Numbered from the stretch's first letter, positions 6,408 through 13,251 are shown. The stretch is 17,788 nucleotides of DNA from Actinomycetota bacterium (GCA_005884155.1 VAXD01000074.1:1-17788); one strand, 5' to 3'. Made by a program: numbers and translations. The notes: generated by a model from the sequence alone, not told the origin.

Positions 6408-6838
6408 CGAAGTTCCTCGTCGCGCTGCTGCTTGCCGGAGTCGCCCTCATCGCGGTCGAGCTCGGCCTCGGCGCCCTGAACGAGCCCTCGCCGGCGATCG
6501 CGAACCCCTGCCACCCGCGCGACGGGCGCACCGGCGGGATCGACGCGACGCTGCAGCGGATCGTGCTCGACGGCCTTGACGGCGCGGCCTGCCGGTTGCA
6601 CACGACGCGCGAGGAGCTTGTGCTTTCGATCGGCGGCGGCAGCCTCGCGCCGCGGCACTGGGACCCGCACACGATCGACGTCGCGCTCCGCGCCGGCCTG
6701 CTGCGCTCGGTGGACGAGGCGGAGCGGCGCGGTGACATCCCGAGCTTCGCCGCGCCCGTGCTGCGGGACCTCGTCCAGCGGCTCCCGCTCGAGCGCCTGA
6801 TCCGCGGCGGGATCAGCCTGCGCGACCTGCTCGGCTAG
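6404..6838 (+). CDS. Secreted or membrane-anchored hypothetical protein, probable CTG start
   Basis: A 144-residue protein if translation starts at CTG 6404. The residues that follow are TKFLVALLLAGVALIAVELG, an N-terminal membrane segment or signal peptide, and possible cleavage near PSPAIA-N. The mature part has Cys36 and Cys63 and ends in a helical region (RSVDEAERRGDIPSF to ISLRDLLG). The CTG overlaps the MFS stop as CTGA, in the position where its neighbours use GTGA, and GGAG at 6394-6397 lies six bases upstream, a well-placed ribosome-binding site. The only alternative, TTG 6344, would add 20 residues read inside the MFS gene. I do not recognise the family; coupling suggests it works with the exporter outside the membrane. 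Confidence 0.75.
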   Translation: MTKFLVALLLAGVALIAVELGLGALNEPSPAIANPCHPRDGRTGGIDATLQRIVLDGLDGAACRLHTTREELVLSIGGGSLAPRHWDPHTIDVALRAGLLRSVDEAERRGDIPSFAAPVLRDLVQRLPLERLIRGGISLRDLLG

Positions 6839-6841
6839 CCG

Positions 6842-7087
6842 CTACTGCTCGTAGCCCTCGACGGTCCCGGGATCCCGCACGTGTGCGGCGCTCGGGTCGC
6901 GGCCCGCCTCACGCAGCGCGCGACGCTGGCGGAGCAGGTCCCAGCACTGGTCGAGCCCGACGCGGATCGTCTCCAGCCGCCGGTGCTCCTCGTCGCTCAG
7001 GCCGCTGTCTCCCTCGGCTCGCTGGAAGAGCTCGTGCTCCTCCGCGACGAGCTGCTCGATCCGTTCGTGAACTGCCTCGTCTGCCAT
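6842..7087 (-). CDS. DUF2630 family protein
   Basis: An 81-residue soluble protein that closely follows the DUF2630 pattern of actinobacteria: ERIEQLVAEEHELFQRAEG, then LSDEEHRRLETIRVGLDQCWDLLRQRRALREAG and the C-terminal VEGYEQ. It is almost wholly alpha-helical and acidic, likely a short helical hairpin. ATG 7087 has a strong site GGGAGG six bases upstream, inside the end of the preceding gene, whose stop is two bases away. It is the last gene of the four-gene minus-strand operon and ends three bases from the stop of the convergent secreted protein. Function of the family is unknown. Confidence 0.92.
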   Translation of the reverse strand: MADEAVHERIEQLVAEEHELFQRAEGDSGLSDEEHRRLETIRVGLDQCWDLLRQRRALREAGRDPSAAHVRDPGTVEGYEQ

Positions 7088-7089
7088 GC

Positions 7090-7758
7090 TCAGCCTCCCT
7101 TCGGGTGCCGGTCTCGGTAGCCGGGCGCGACGAGGTCCTCGTACTCGCCGTGCCGGTCGATAAATGCCGCCATGAACGGGCAGAGCGGGACGACCTCGAG
7201 CCCTTGCTCGCGCGCGTCGTCCAGTGCGGCCGCGGCCAGGCGGCTGCCGAAGCCGTGGCCCTCGAGTGCTGGGTCGACCTCCGTGTGCAGGAACGAGACC
7301 CTGTTGTCGCGCCGGTGGTAGGCGGCCTCGCCGACGCGCTCCCCGTTGAGCCGGAGCTCGTAGCGCTTCGCCCCCGGGACGTGGACGACCTCGGCGTCGT
7401 CGGGGGAGGTGCCGCTCTCGGCGACCGGGCTCTCGCGGAAGTACTCGAGGAGCTGTCCGGTTGCGTCCGCCTCGCGGGCGTCGCGGTGATCGACGAAGCG
7501 GCGGCGATGGTCGGCTGCGTGCTCCCACGGTTCGCGGTCGCTCAGGTAGCCGAAGATCTTGCGCGTCCCGTGGATGAAGCGGCCGTCCTCGGTCTCGAGC
7601 GCCGGGATCTCGTCCTTCCCCGAGAGGTCGCGCAGGTTCTCGCGGTCCTCAGGCCACGGTTCGACCTGCCGCGCGACGAAGTCGATCCCGAGCTCGGTCA
7701 GGACCTCGCGCACCGCGGAGGAGAACGGGCACCACTCGGCCTGATAGAGCGTCAGCAC
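7090..7758 (-). CDS. Glutaredoxin-like domain fused to YjdJ-type GNAT domain
   Basis: A 222-residue two-domain protein. Residues 1-80 are a glutaredoxin/GST N-terminal thioredoxin fold: LTLYQAEWCPFSSAVREVL with a monothiol C10-P-F-S active site, and DEIPALETEDGRFIHG with the cis-proline Pro52. A polar linker (about 81-125) leads to a GNAT domain of the small YjdJ type: GERVGEAAYHRRDNRVSFLHTEVDP, the acetyl-CoA loop EGHGFGSRLA (166-175), and VVPLCPFMAAFIDRHGEYEDLV (189-210), which is the hallmark of that subfamily. The combination suggests thiol-dependent redox chemistry or sensing linked to acyl transfer. GTG 7758 begins two bases after the CDGSH gene. Fold calls are secure; substrates are unknown. 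Confidence 0.9.
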   Translation of the reverse strand: MLTLYQAEWCPFSSAVREVLTELGIDFVARQVEPWPEDRENLRDLSGKDEIPALETEDGRFIHGTRKIFGYLSDREPWEHAADHRRRFVDHRDAREADATGQLLEYFRESPVAESGTSPDDAEVVHVPGAKRYELRLNGERVGEAAYHRRDNRVSFLHTEVDPALEGHGFGSRLAAAALDDAREQGLEVVPLCPFMAAFIDRHGEYEDLVAPGYRDRHPKGG

Positions 7759-7760
7759 GA

Positions 7761-8192
7761 TCAGCCCTCGAAGCCGTTCGTTTTATGTGTGCCGTCGCAG
7801 AAGGGCTTGTTCTGCGAGCCGCCGCAGCGGCAGAGCGCGGCCTTCTCGCCCTCGTAGAGGACGTTGCCCTCGGCGTCGAGCACGCGCACGCCCCCGCGGA
7901 CCAACAGCGGCCCTTGCGCGGATGCCCGCACCTCGAGCGGCTGCTCGCGCTTCGGCTCGGGAACGCCCACGCGGCGTGTGCGCAGCGCCCCGGACGGGCA
8001 GCGCGCGACCGCGGCCTCGATCTCGTCAGCGGAGGCCGCCTCGATGTCGACCCAAGGACGGCGTTCCGGGTCGAACACCCTCGGCAGAGCTCGGACGCAG
8101 TTGTGCGAGTGGTAGCAGAGCGTCGGTTCCCACTCGACCACGATCTCGTCGGTCGAGTATTCCCGCACCTCCCGTGGCTCGCGCGCGGCCAT
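7761..8192 (-). CDS. CDGSH iron-sulfur protein with N-terminal Fer4_19 domain
   Basis: A 143-residue iron-sulfur protein. Residues 14-75 form a mono-cluster ferredoxin-like domain (Fer4_19) with Cys26, Cys32 and Cys65 in CPSGAL. The C-terminal part carries the CDGSH motif as CRCGGSQNKPFCDGTH, giving Cys121, Cys123, Cys132 and His136 as ligands of a labile [2Fe-2S] cluster of the mitoNEET type. This architecture is common in bacteria and is thought to act in electron transfer or iron-sulfur/redox homeostasis; no enzymatic role is proven. ATG 8192 is 19 bases after the cupin stop, and the gene ends two bases before the glutaredoxin-GNAT start, so it is likely in one operon with both. Confidence 0.93.
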   Translation of the reverse strand: MAAREPREVREYSTDEIVVEWEPTLCYHSHNCVRALPRVFDPERRPWVDIEAASADEIEAAVARCPSGALRTRRVGVPEPKREQPLEVRASAQGPLLVRGGVRVLDAEGNVLYEGEKAALCRCGGSQNKPFCDGTHKTNGFEG

Positions 8193-8211
8193 CAGGAGAT
8201 GGTAGTGACCG

Positions 8212-8541
8212 CTACTCGCGTGGCCGAACGGGCGAGTCGACGCAGACGACGCGCGCGTCTTCGTCGCCGAGCACGCTGTACGAGTGCGAAACGCCGGCCG
8301 GCGTGACGATCACGTCGCCCGGTCCCGCGTCGAGGCTCTCGCCCTCGACCGTCCAGCGCATCCGCCCGGAGCGGATCACGACCACGTGGTCCTGCGGCGG
8401 GTCGTGGACGTGTACCTCCTTCACCTGCCCTGCCGGGTGAGTGACGAAGTGCGCCTCGAGGTAGTCGAGCCAGACGCCCTCGTCCTCGTCGTCCGGCCGC
8501 ACGAAGCGGCGGTAGTCGTTCTTGTCTCTGATCTTGACCAT
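8212..8541 (-). CDS. Small single-domain cupin protein
   Basis: A 109-residue protein starting at ATG 8541 with a GAGG site about eight bases upstream. It is one cupin barrel: motif 1 around KEVHVHDPPQDHVVVIRSGR (His44, His46 and His52) and motif 2 around GPGDVIVTPAGVSHSYSV (His86), a full set of likely metal ligands. There is no signal peptide. The sequence suggests a cytoplasmic metal-dependent small-molecule binder or dioxygenase-like protein, substrate unknown. It is the first gene of the minus-strand operon leading to the CDGSH, glutaredoxin-GNAT and DUF2630 genes, and starts 29 bases from the divergent cyclase/ATPase gene. Confidence 0.88.
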   Translation of the reverse strand: MVKIRDKNDYRRFVRPDDEDEGVWLDYLEAHFVTHPAGQVKEVHVHDPPQDHVVVIRSGRMRWTVEGESLDAGPGDVIVTPAGVSHSYSVLGDEDARVVCVDSPVRPRE

Positions 8542-8570
8542 GGGCGATCCTCGCACAGTCCCTATCGCTG

Positions 8571-11012
8571 ATGCTCCCCTGTTGGCACCTGCTGCTGGCG
8601 GGCGGACAGTTCTCGCAGGGCAGGCTGCGCGCTTCCCCAGGGCGACGTCACGGCTACGTCGAGGCGCTCGCAGTGCATCGTTGCGCGTTGCGAGACGCGT
8701 TCGTCGTCCACGGCGGCGTCGAGGTCGACACCCAGGGCGACGCCTTCCTGTTCGTGTTCGCCGATCCCGTCGAGGCGCTCGTGGCGGCGGCGGAGGGGCA
8801 GGCGGCGCTCGGCTCCGGGCCGGTCCGGGTGCGGATGGGGTTGCACACGGGCGAGGTGCGCCTGACCGGAGAGGGATATGCCGGGCGCGAGCTGCACCGG
8901 GCTGCCCGGGTCGGTGCTTCCGGGCACGGCGGCCAGGTCGTGCTATCGGCTGCGACGCGGGCACTCGTCGATGGTGAGTTGACCGAGCTGGGCGAGCACA
9001 GGTTGAAGGACTTCGAGGAGCCGGTCGGGTTGTTCCAGCTCGGGTCCAGCCGCTTCCCGCCATTGAAGACGATCTCGAACACGAACCTGCCGCGGCCGGC
9101 CTCTTCCTTCGTCGGCAGGGAGCGGGAGCGGGACGAGCTGGTCGGGATGCTCTCGAACGGGCGGCGGCTGGTGACGTTGAGCGGCCCGGGCGGCTCGGGG
9201 AAGACGCGGCTCGCGGTCGAGGCGGCGGCGGAGCTGGTGTCCGAGTTCAAGGCCGGCGTCTTCTGGGTCGGGCTGTCCGCGCTGCGCGACCCAACGCTCG
9301 TCGGCGCGACGATCGGCCAGACCCTCGGCGCCAAGGATGGCCTGGCCGAGCATGTGGGTGAGCGCGAGCTCCTGCTCCTGCTGGACAACTTCGAGCAGGT
9401 CGTCGAGGCGGCGCCCGAGCTGGGCGAGCTGCTCGAGTCTTGCCCAAACCTGAAGCTGCTCGTCACCAGCCGCGAGCGGCTCCGCATCCGCGGCGAAGTC
9501 GACTACCCGGTCCCGCCGCTCGCCGGGCCGGAGGCCGTCGAGCTCTTCTGCGAGCGGGCGCAGCTCGAGCCCGACGAGACGATCGCGGAGCTCTGCCGCC
9601 GCCTGGAAGAGCTACCCCTCGCGCTCGAGTTGGCCGCGGCCCGCACGAGCGTCCTCTCCCCGGCCCAGATCCTCGAGCGTCTTTCGCAGCGGCTCGATCT
9701 GCTCAAGGCAGGACGCGACGCCGAGGCGCGCCAGCAGACGCTGCGCGCGACGATCGATTGGAGCCACGACCTCCTCTCGGAAGACGAGCAGCGGCTGTTC
9801 GCCCGCCTTGCCGTCTTCCGCGGCGGCTGCACCCTCGAGGCGGCCGAGCGGGTCGCGGACGCCGATCTCGACACGCTGCAATCGCTCGTGGACAAGAGCC
9901 TTCTCCGGCACACGAATGAGCGCTTCTGGATGCTGGAGACGATCCGCGAGTATGCGCGCGGGCGACTGGCGAAGAGCGGCGAGGAGCAGGAGCTGCGCCG
10001 GCGCCACGCCGGCTGCGCGCTGGCGATCGCCGAGGCGGCCTACTATCCGATGAAGGAGGAGGGAGCCGATCAGGCCGACGCGCTCGGGCGCATCGGCGCC
10101 GAGCACGACAACCTCCGGGCGGCGCTCGAGTGGGCGCGCGACGAACGCGAGGACGAGACCCTGTTGCGTCTGGCTGCGTCGCTATCCTTCTTTTGGTTCG
10201 CTCGCGCATTCGTGCAAGAGGCGGCGACCTGGATAACGCTTGCGGTCGAGCGCGGGTCGGAGCCGGTGCGAGCGCGGTTCACAGTCCTGCAGGTGCTCAG
10301 CGCGATGGAACGGGACCGAGGAGACATCGAGGCTGCGGACGCACTCGTCGCCGAGCAGCGCAGCATCGCCGAGCGTGAGGCGAACGAGGGCATGCTGCTC
10401 AATGTCCTCAACTCCGAGGGTTGGGCTGCGCAGCTCAAGGGCGATCTCGACGCGGCTCGGGCGGCCTTCCTCGCGCTCACGGAAACAGCACGCGAGCTAG
10501 GCAAGCCCGGCGGGGTCGGGATCGGGACGGTGAACATCGCAACGATCGCCAACGAGGTCGGCGATTTCCAAGGCGCACTCGATTACTCCACCGAGGCTCT
10601 GGCCCTGTTCCGGGAGGTCGGCGACGACAGTGGAGTCATCGTGGCTCTCTTGAACTGCGGCTTGAATGCTTTAGAGCTCGAGGATCGCGTGATCGCCGAG
10701 CAATCGTTCCGCGAGGCGCTCGCCGTCTCTGTCCGGGTCGGGATGACCAGGCATGCCCTGCCCAGCGCGGCCGGTCTCGCCTCAGCTCTCGTCGCAGTCG
10801 ACGAGGTGGAGAAAGCCGCCTGTCTGCTCGGTGCCGTCGCGGCTTTGCAGGAGGGGACCGGTTTCGAGCTCGACGAGGAGTTCAAGGAGCACTGCGCTCG
10901 CGCGCTCTCTGATGCGAGGGCCTCGCTCGGCGAGGAGGCGTTCGACGCTGCCTGGGCGCGCGGGAAGGCGATGACGCCCGAGGAGATCGTCGCGTTTACG
11001 ATGGCCTCGTGA
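8571..11012 (+). CDS. Cyclase-domain/STAND ATPase/TPR regulator, N-terminally truncated
   Basis: An 813-residue multidomain regulator. Residues 28-158 are a class III nucleotidyl cyclase domain (GYVEALAVHR, VDTQGDAFLFVF with Asp57, VRMGLHTGEV, ELHRAARVGASGHGGQVVLS). Residues 180-430 are a STAND/AAA-like NTPase with P-loop GPGGSGKT (205-212) and Walker B LLLLDNFEQV. Residues 500-813 are helical TPR-like repeats. Family members normally begin with a VTFLFTDIEGST segment carrying the first catalytic Asp; here the first 27 residues are unrelated and that motif is not seen in any frame upstream, so cyclase activity should be lost. The frame has a stop at 8535-8537 and no start codon between it and ATG 8571. 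Its GTGA overlap couples it to the glyoxalase. Confidence 0.88.
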   Translation: MLPCWHLLLAGGQFSQGRLRASPGRRHGYVEALAVHRCALRDAFVVHGGVEVDTQGDAFLFVFADPVEALVAAAEGQAALGSGPVRVRMGLHTGEVRLTGEGYAGRELHRAARVGASGHGGQVVLSAATRALVDGELTELGEHRLKDFEEPVGLFQLGSSRFPPLKTISNTNLPRPASSFVGRERERDELVGMLSNGRRLVTLSGPGGSGKTRLAVEAAAELVSEFKAGVFWVGLSALRDPTLVGATIGQTLGAKDGLAEHVGERELLLLLDNFEQVVEAAPELGELLESCPNLKLLVTSRERLRIRGEVDYPVPPLAGPEAVELFCERAQLEPDETIAELCRRLEELPLALELAAARTSVLSPAQILERLSQRLDLLKAGRDAEARQQTLRATIDWSHDLLSEDEQRLFARLAVFRGGCTLEAAERVADADLDTLQSLVDKSLLRHTNERFWMLETIREYARGRLAKSGEEQELRRRHAGCALAIAEAAYYPMKEEGADQADALGRIGAEHDNLRAALEWARDEREDETLLRLAASLSFFWFARAFVQEAATWITLAVERGSEPVRARFTVLQVLSAMERDRGDIEAADALVAEQRSIAEREANEGMLLNVLNSEGWAAQLKGDLDAARAAFLALTETARELGKPGGVGIGTVNIATIANEVGDFQGALDYSTEALALFREVGDDSGVIVALLNCGLNALELEDRVIAEQSFREALAVSVRVGMTRHALPSAAGLASALVAVDEVEKAACLLGAVAALQEGTGFELDEEFKEHCARALSDARASLGEEAFDAAWARGKAMTPEEIVAFTMAS

Positions 11013-11395
11013 CGCGCTTCCTGCACACGATGGTCCGGATCACCGACCCGGAGCGGAGCCGCGCCTTCTACGAGGCGCTCGGGTTCACGTTCGCGGGCGA
11101 CTTCGACATCGTCCGCGGCGGGCAGCTCGAGGCGACGAACCACTTCTTCTCGATGGGCGACCAGGAGCGGGTGCTCGAGCTGACGTACAACCACGACGGC
11201 CGCACCTACGAGCTCGGCACGGGCTACGGCCACATCGCCGTCGGCGTCGACGACCTGGACGGGACGCTCTCGGCGCTCGCGGGTCAGGGAATCGAGCCGG
11301 AGCGGCCGCCGTACTCGGTCCGCGAAGGGGGCTCACGCCTCTGTTTCGTGCAGGATCCCGACGGCTACCGAATCGAGCTGATCGAGCGCCGCTAG
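11009..11395 (+). CDS. gloA: Lactoylglutathione lyase-type glyoxalase I (VOC fold)
   Basis: A 128-residue VOC-fold enzyme with two beta-alpha-beta-beta-beta modules. The metal ligands of glyoxalase I are all in place: His6 (LHTMVRI), Glu57 (LELTYN), His75 (GYGHIAVGV) and Glu123 (YRIELIE). It would convert the methylglyoxal-thiol hemithioacetal to the lactoyl thioester. Actinobacteria generally lack glutathione and use mycothiol or other thiols, so the true cofactor is open. GTG 11009 overlaps the regulator stop, and its own TAG shares CTAG with the convergent gene's stop. Confidence 0.85.
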   Translation: MTRFLHTMVRITDPERSRAFYEALGFTFAGDFDIVRGGQLEATNHFFSMGDQERVLELTYNHDGRTYELGTGYGHIAVGVDDLDGTLSALAGQGIEPERPPYSVREGGSRLCFVQDPDGYRIELIERR

Positions 11396-11396
11396 C
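11391..11396. other. Palindrome GCTAGC containing both convergent stop codons
   Basis: The glyoxalase TAG (11393-11395) and the minus-strand propeller stop TAG (complement of 11392-11394) are read from the two strands of one CTAG. There is no spacer for a separate terminator between these two genes. Confidence 0.8.
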
Positions 11397-12441
11397 GGGC
11401 GCGGACTAGATACGCAACTCGGCCTGCCGCGCCCGAGGCCCAGCACGCGGACGGGCTCGCACAGTCGACCGTGTCGAGGCTGCCGTCGTCGAAGCGCTGC
11501 CAGCTCGCGCCGAAGTCGGTGCTCACGTCGCTGCCGGAGAGCCCTACGGCGATTGCCGTGTGGCCGTCGACCCAGGTCACGCCAGAGCGGTACTCCGAGG
11601 GCGCCGACGGGGAGAGGATCCAGCTCAGGCCGCCGTCGAAGGTACGGGCGAAGCTGTCGGGTGAGGCAATCGGCGCGAAGAAGTCGCCGCCGACGGCGAT
11701 GCCGCGCTGCTGGCCGTTGAAGGCAAGGCCGTTGATTCCGGCGGTGGGGCCGAACTCGATGGGCGTCGGCGCGACGGTCCACGTGACCCCGCGGTCATCT
11801 GAGCGGAAGACGCGTGCCGCCGCGCCGCCGCTGCCGAACCACGCGCGGTGGCCGTGGTCGGTGGTGAGGCACTCGCCGCTGGCCGCGAAGGCGGCCTCGC
11901 CCGGCGCCGGCGGCATCTGCAAGCCCGTGATGTGCCAGCTCAGCCCGCCGTCGTCGGTCGCGATCACGCGGAAGTGAACCCCGTCGGGCGGGTCGGAGAC
12001 GGCCAGGCCGTGATTCCTGTCGAAGAAGCTCATGCAGTCGTAGAACGCGTTCGGCTCGGAGTTCACGAACGTCAGATCCCAGCTCTGCCCGCCATCGTGG
12101 GTGACGTACATGCGGAAGTCGGTCGGGTTGTCGCCGATCGACATCGCCACTGCGTCGGACGCGTCGAAGGCCTGAATGTCTCGGAACTGCAGGCCTGCCG
12201 ACCCGGACGGCGAGACGTCCTGCCAGCTCGCGCCTCCGTTGGTCGTGCGCATCACGACGCCGGTCGTGGGCGTGTAGCCGCTGACCCAGGCGGTCGTCGC
12301 GCTGACGGCCGACAGGCCGCGGAAGTGGGCGGTGGTTCCGGTAGGCGTGTCACGCCAGACGTAGTCGGGCCTGCCGCCCGAGGCCGGCGAGACGCCTAGG
12401 AGAAGCGCAAACGCCGTCAGCAGGACGATCCGCCTCAGCAC
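11392..12441 (-). CDS. Secreted beta-propeller protein with six Asp-box (BNR) repeats
   Basis: A 349-residue protein with an N-terminal signal peptide (LRRIVLLTAFALLLGVSPASGG, cleavage near residue 20-23) and six Asp-box-like S/T-x-D-x-G-x-x-W repeats at about residues 66-73, 114-121, 162-169, 214-221, 267-274 and 307-314: NGGASW, HDGGQSW, DDGGLSW, DDRGVTW, FDGGLSW and DFGASW. Spacing of 46-53 residues suggests a six-bladed propeller of the YCF48/sialidase-like type. Such proteins are often labelled oxidoreductase or photosystem-assembly-like, but no catalytic residues are evident. Two cysteines (327, 333) near the end may form a disulphide. GTG 12441 is favoured because the signal peptide follows at once, with a TAGAGT hexamer eight bases before it; the open frame continues upstream without support. 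Confidence 0.85.
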   Translation of the reverse strand: MLRRIVLLTAFALLLGVSPASGGRPDYVWRDTPTGTTAHFRGLSAVSATTAWVSGYTPTTGVVMRTTNGGASWQDVSPSGSAGLQFRDIQAFDASDAVAMSIGDNPTDFRMYVTHDGGQSWDLTFVNSEPNAFYDCMSFFDRNHGLAVSDPPDGVHFRVIATDDGGLSWHITGLQMPPAPGEAAFAASGECLTTDHGHRAWFGSGGAAARVFRSDDRGVTWTVAPTPIEFGPTAGINGLAFNGQQRGIAVGGDFFAPIASPDSFARTFDGGLSWILSPSAPSEYRSGVTWVDGHTAIAVGLSGSDVSTDFGASWQRFDDGSLDTVDCASPSACWASGAAGRVAYLVRAR

Positions 12442-12449
12442 GAAGCGGG

Positions 12450-12455
12450 ACTCTA
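12450..12455 (-). promoter_or_regulatory. Candidate -10 hexamer (TAGAGT) of the propeller gene
   Basis: Read on the minus strand, TAGAGT matches TAnnnT and is followed by eight bases and the GTG at 12441. No Shine-Dalgarno sequence lies in between, consistent with leaderless transcription. No clear -35 was found. Confidence 0.35.
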
Positions 12456-12482
12456 AACGGTCCCACCGCCGGTCGCGGCCAC

Positions 12483-12488
12483 TATCAT
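12483..12488 (+). promoter_or_regulatory. Candidate -10 hexamer (TATCAT) for the erm leader/erm transcript
   Basis: TATCAT is one mismatch from TATAAT. It lies nine bases before ATG 12498, so the transcript would begin one to three bases before that ATG. No ribosome-binding site separates the two, and no -35 is apparent in the GC-rich DNA upstream. Confidence 0.35.
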
Positions 12489-12497
12489 CTCCTCCCG

Positions 12498-12569
12498 ATG
12501 ACGACCTTCTCGGTGATGGTCCGTGTCCGAGCGGCGCGCACAGGCGCGTCCGCTTCGGCGCCCTCGTAG
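12498..12569 (+). CDS. Candidate 23-codon leader peptide overlapping the erm start
   Basis: An ATG-to-TAG frame of 23 codons in a different frame from the methylase. Its first residues are MTTFSVMVRVRAAR. Codons 2-8, which precede the erm start, all end in G or C. Residues 9-11 are Arg-Val-Arg, the Arg/Lys-x-Arg/Lys pattern known to stall ribosomes with macrolides (as in the ErmD leader). The beginning can also be lined up with the ErmC leader (MGIFSIFVI), sharing positions 1, 4, 5 and 8. The erm GTG at 12523 falls within codon 9, so a stalled ribosome would sit on it, unlike classical attenuators. It may be a leader, or a chance frame. Confidence 0.4.
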   Translation: MTTFSVMVRVRAARTGASASAPS

Positions 12570-13251
12570 CCAGCATTTCCTCCGTCCGCACGTCGCGGCC
12601 GAGCTCGTGCGCGACGCCGAGCTGCGCGGCGACGAGCTCGTCCTCGACGTCGGTGCCGGCGACGGACGGCTGACGGCGGAGCTCGCTCGCGCGGCTGCAC
12701 GGGTCGTCGCCGTCGAGCTCGACCCACGGCTCGCCGCAAGCCTGCGCGGGCGCTGGCCGAACGTCGAGGTCGTGGAGGGCGACGCGCGCGAGGTTGAGCT
12801 CCCGCGCGAGCCGTTCCGCGTCGTCGCGAACCTGCCGTTCCACGGGACTACGGAGATCCTCCGGCGCCTGCTCGACGACCCACGCGTACCGCTGGCTCGC
12901 GCCGACTTGGTGGTGGAGTGGGGAGTGGCAGTCAAGCGCGGGCTGCCGTGGCCGAGCAGCGTCAACAGCGTGGTGTGGGCCGCGTGGTACTCGGTCGAGG
13001 TCACACGCAGGTTGCCGAGGAGCGCGTTCGTCCCGCAGCCGAGCGTCGATGCGGGCGTGCTGGTGCTGACGCGGCGGGAGCGGTCGCTCGTGCCGGTCCG
13101 GCGGGCGGTCGAGTACCGCCGCTTCGTCGCGCGCGGCTTCCGGCGAGGCGGGCGGTGTGGCTCGCTGCCCCGCGACCTCGACGCGCACGAGTGGGCGGCG
13201 CTGTTTCTCGCTAGCCGAGCTCGATCGTCAAGCGCGAGGGCGCGCTTGTGA
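12523..13251 (+). CDS. Erm-like 23S rRNA adenine N6-methyltransferase
   Basis: A 242-residue Rossmann methyltransferase of the KsgA/Erm family. Motif X/I is SQHFLRPHV (16-24) and VLDVGAGDGRLT (SAM-binding GAGDG at 44-48); Glu65 in VAVELDP should bind the ribose, and GDARE (86-90) the adenine. The catalytic motif IV is NLPFHGTTEILRRL, with N-L-P-F at 103-106. Length, the HGTTEILR helix and DLVVEWGVAVKR favour Erm (A2058 methylation, macrolide-lincosamide-streptogramin B resistance) over KsgA. GTG 12523 is the first start after the in-frame TGA at 12514, with no good ribosome-binding site. Its end overlaps the convergent lipoprotein gene by 41 bases. Substrate specificity needs comparison to known Erm proteins. 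Confidence 0.85.
   Translation: MSERRAQARPLRRPRSQHFLRPHVAAELVRDAELRGDELVLDVGAGDGRLTAELARAAARVVAVELDPRLAASLRGRWPNVEVVEGDAREVELPREPFRVVANLPFHGTTEILRRLLDDPRVPLARADLVVEWGVAVKRGLPWPSSVNSVVWAAWYSVEVTRRLPRSAFVPQPSVDAGVLVLTRRERSLVPVRRAVEYRRFVARGFRRGGRCGSLPRDLDAHEWAALFLASRARSSSARARL

Noticed and set aside
6842..7528. 228-codon minus-strand frame ending with the DUF2630 sequence
   Set aside because: Only the last 81 codons resemble a family; the upstream part is the shadow of the glutaredoxin-GNAT gene, and ATG 7087 has a strong ribosome-binding site.
7883..8440. Plus-strand frames opposite the CDGSH and cupin genes
   Set aside because: Pure mirror reading of coding strands, with no fold or start signal.
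8212..9063. Longer frame reading into the cupin from inside the cyclase gene
   Set aside because: The extra residues are Arg/Pro/Ala-rich noise; the cupin starts at ATG 8541 with a ribosome-binding site.
12442..13188. N-terminal extension of the propeller gene on the minus strand
   Set aside because: A signal peptide begins at GTG 12441 and the upstream part mirrors the erm gene.
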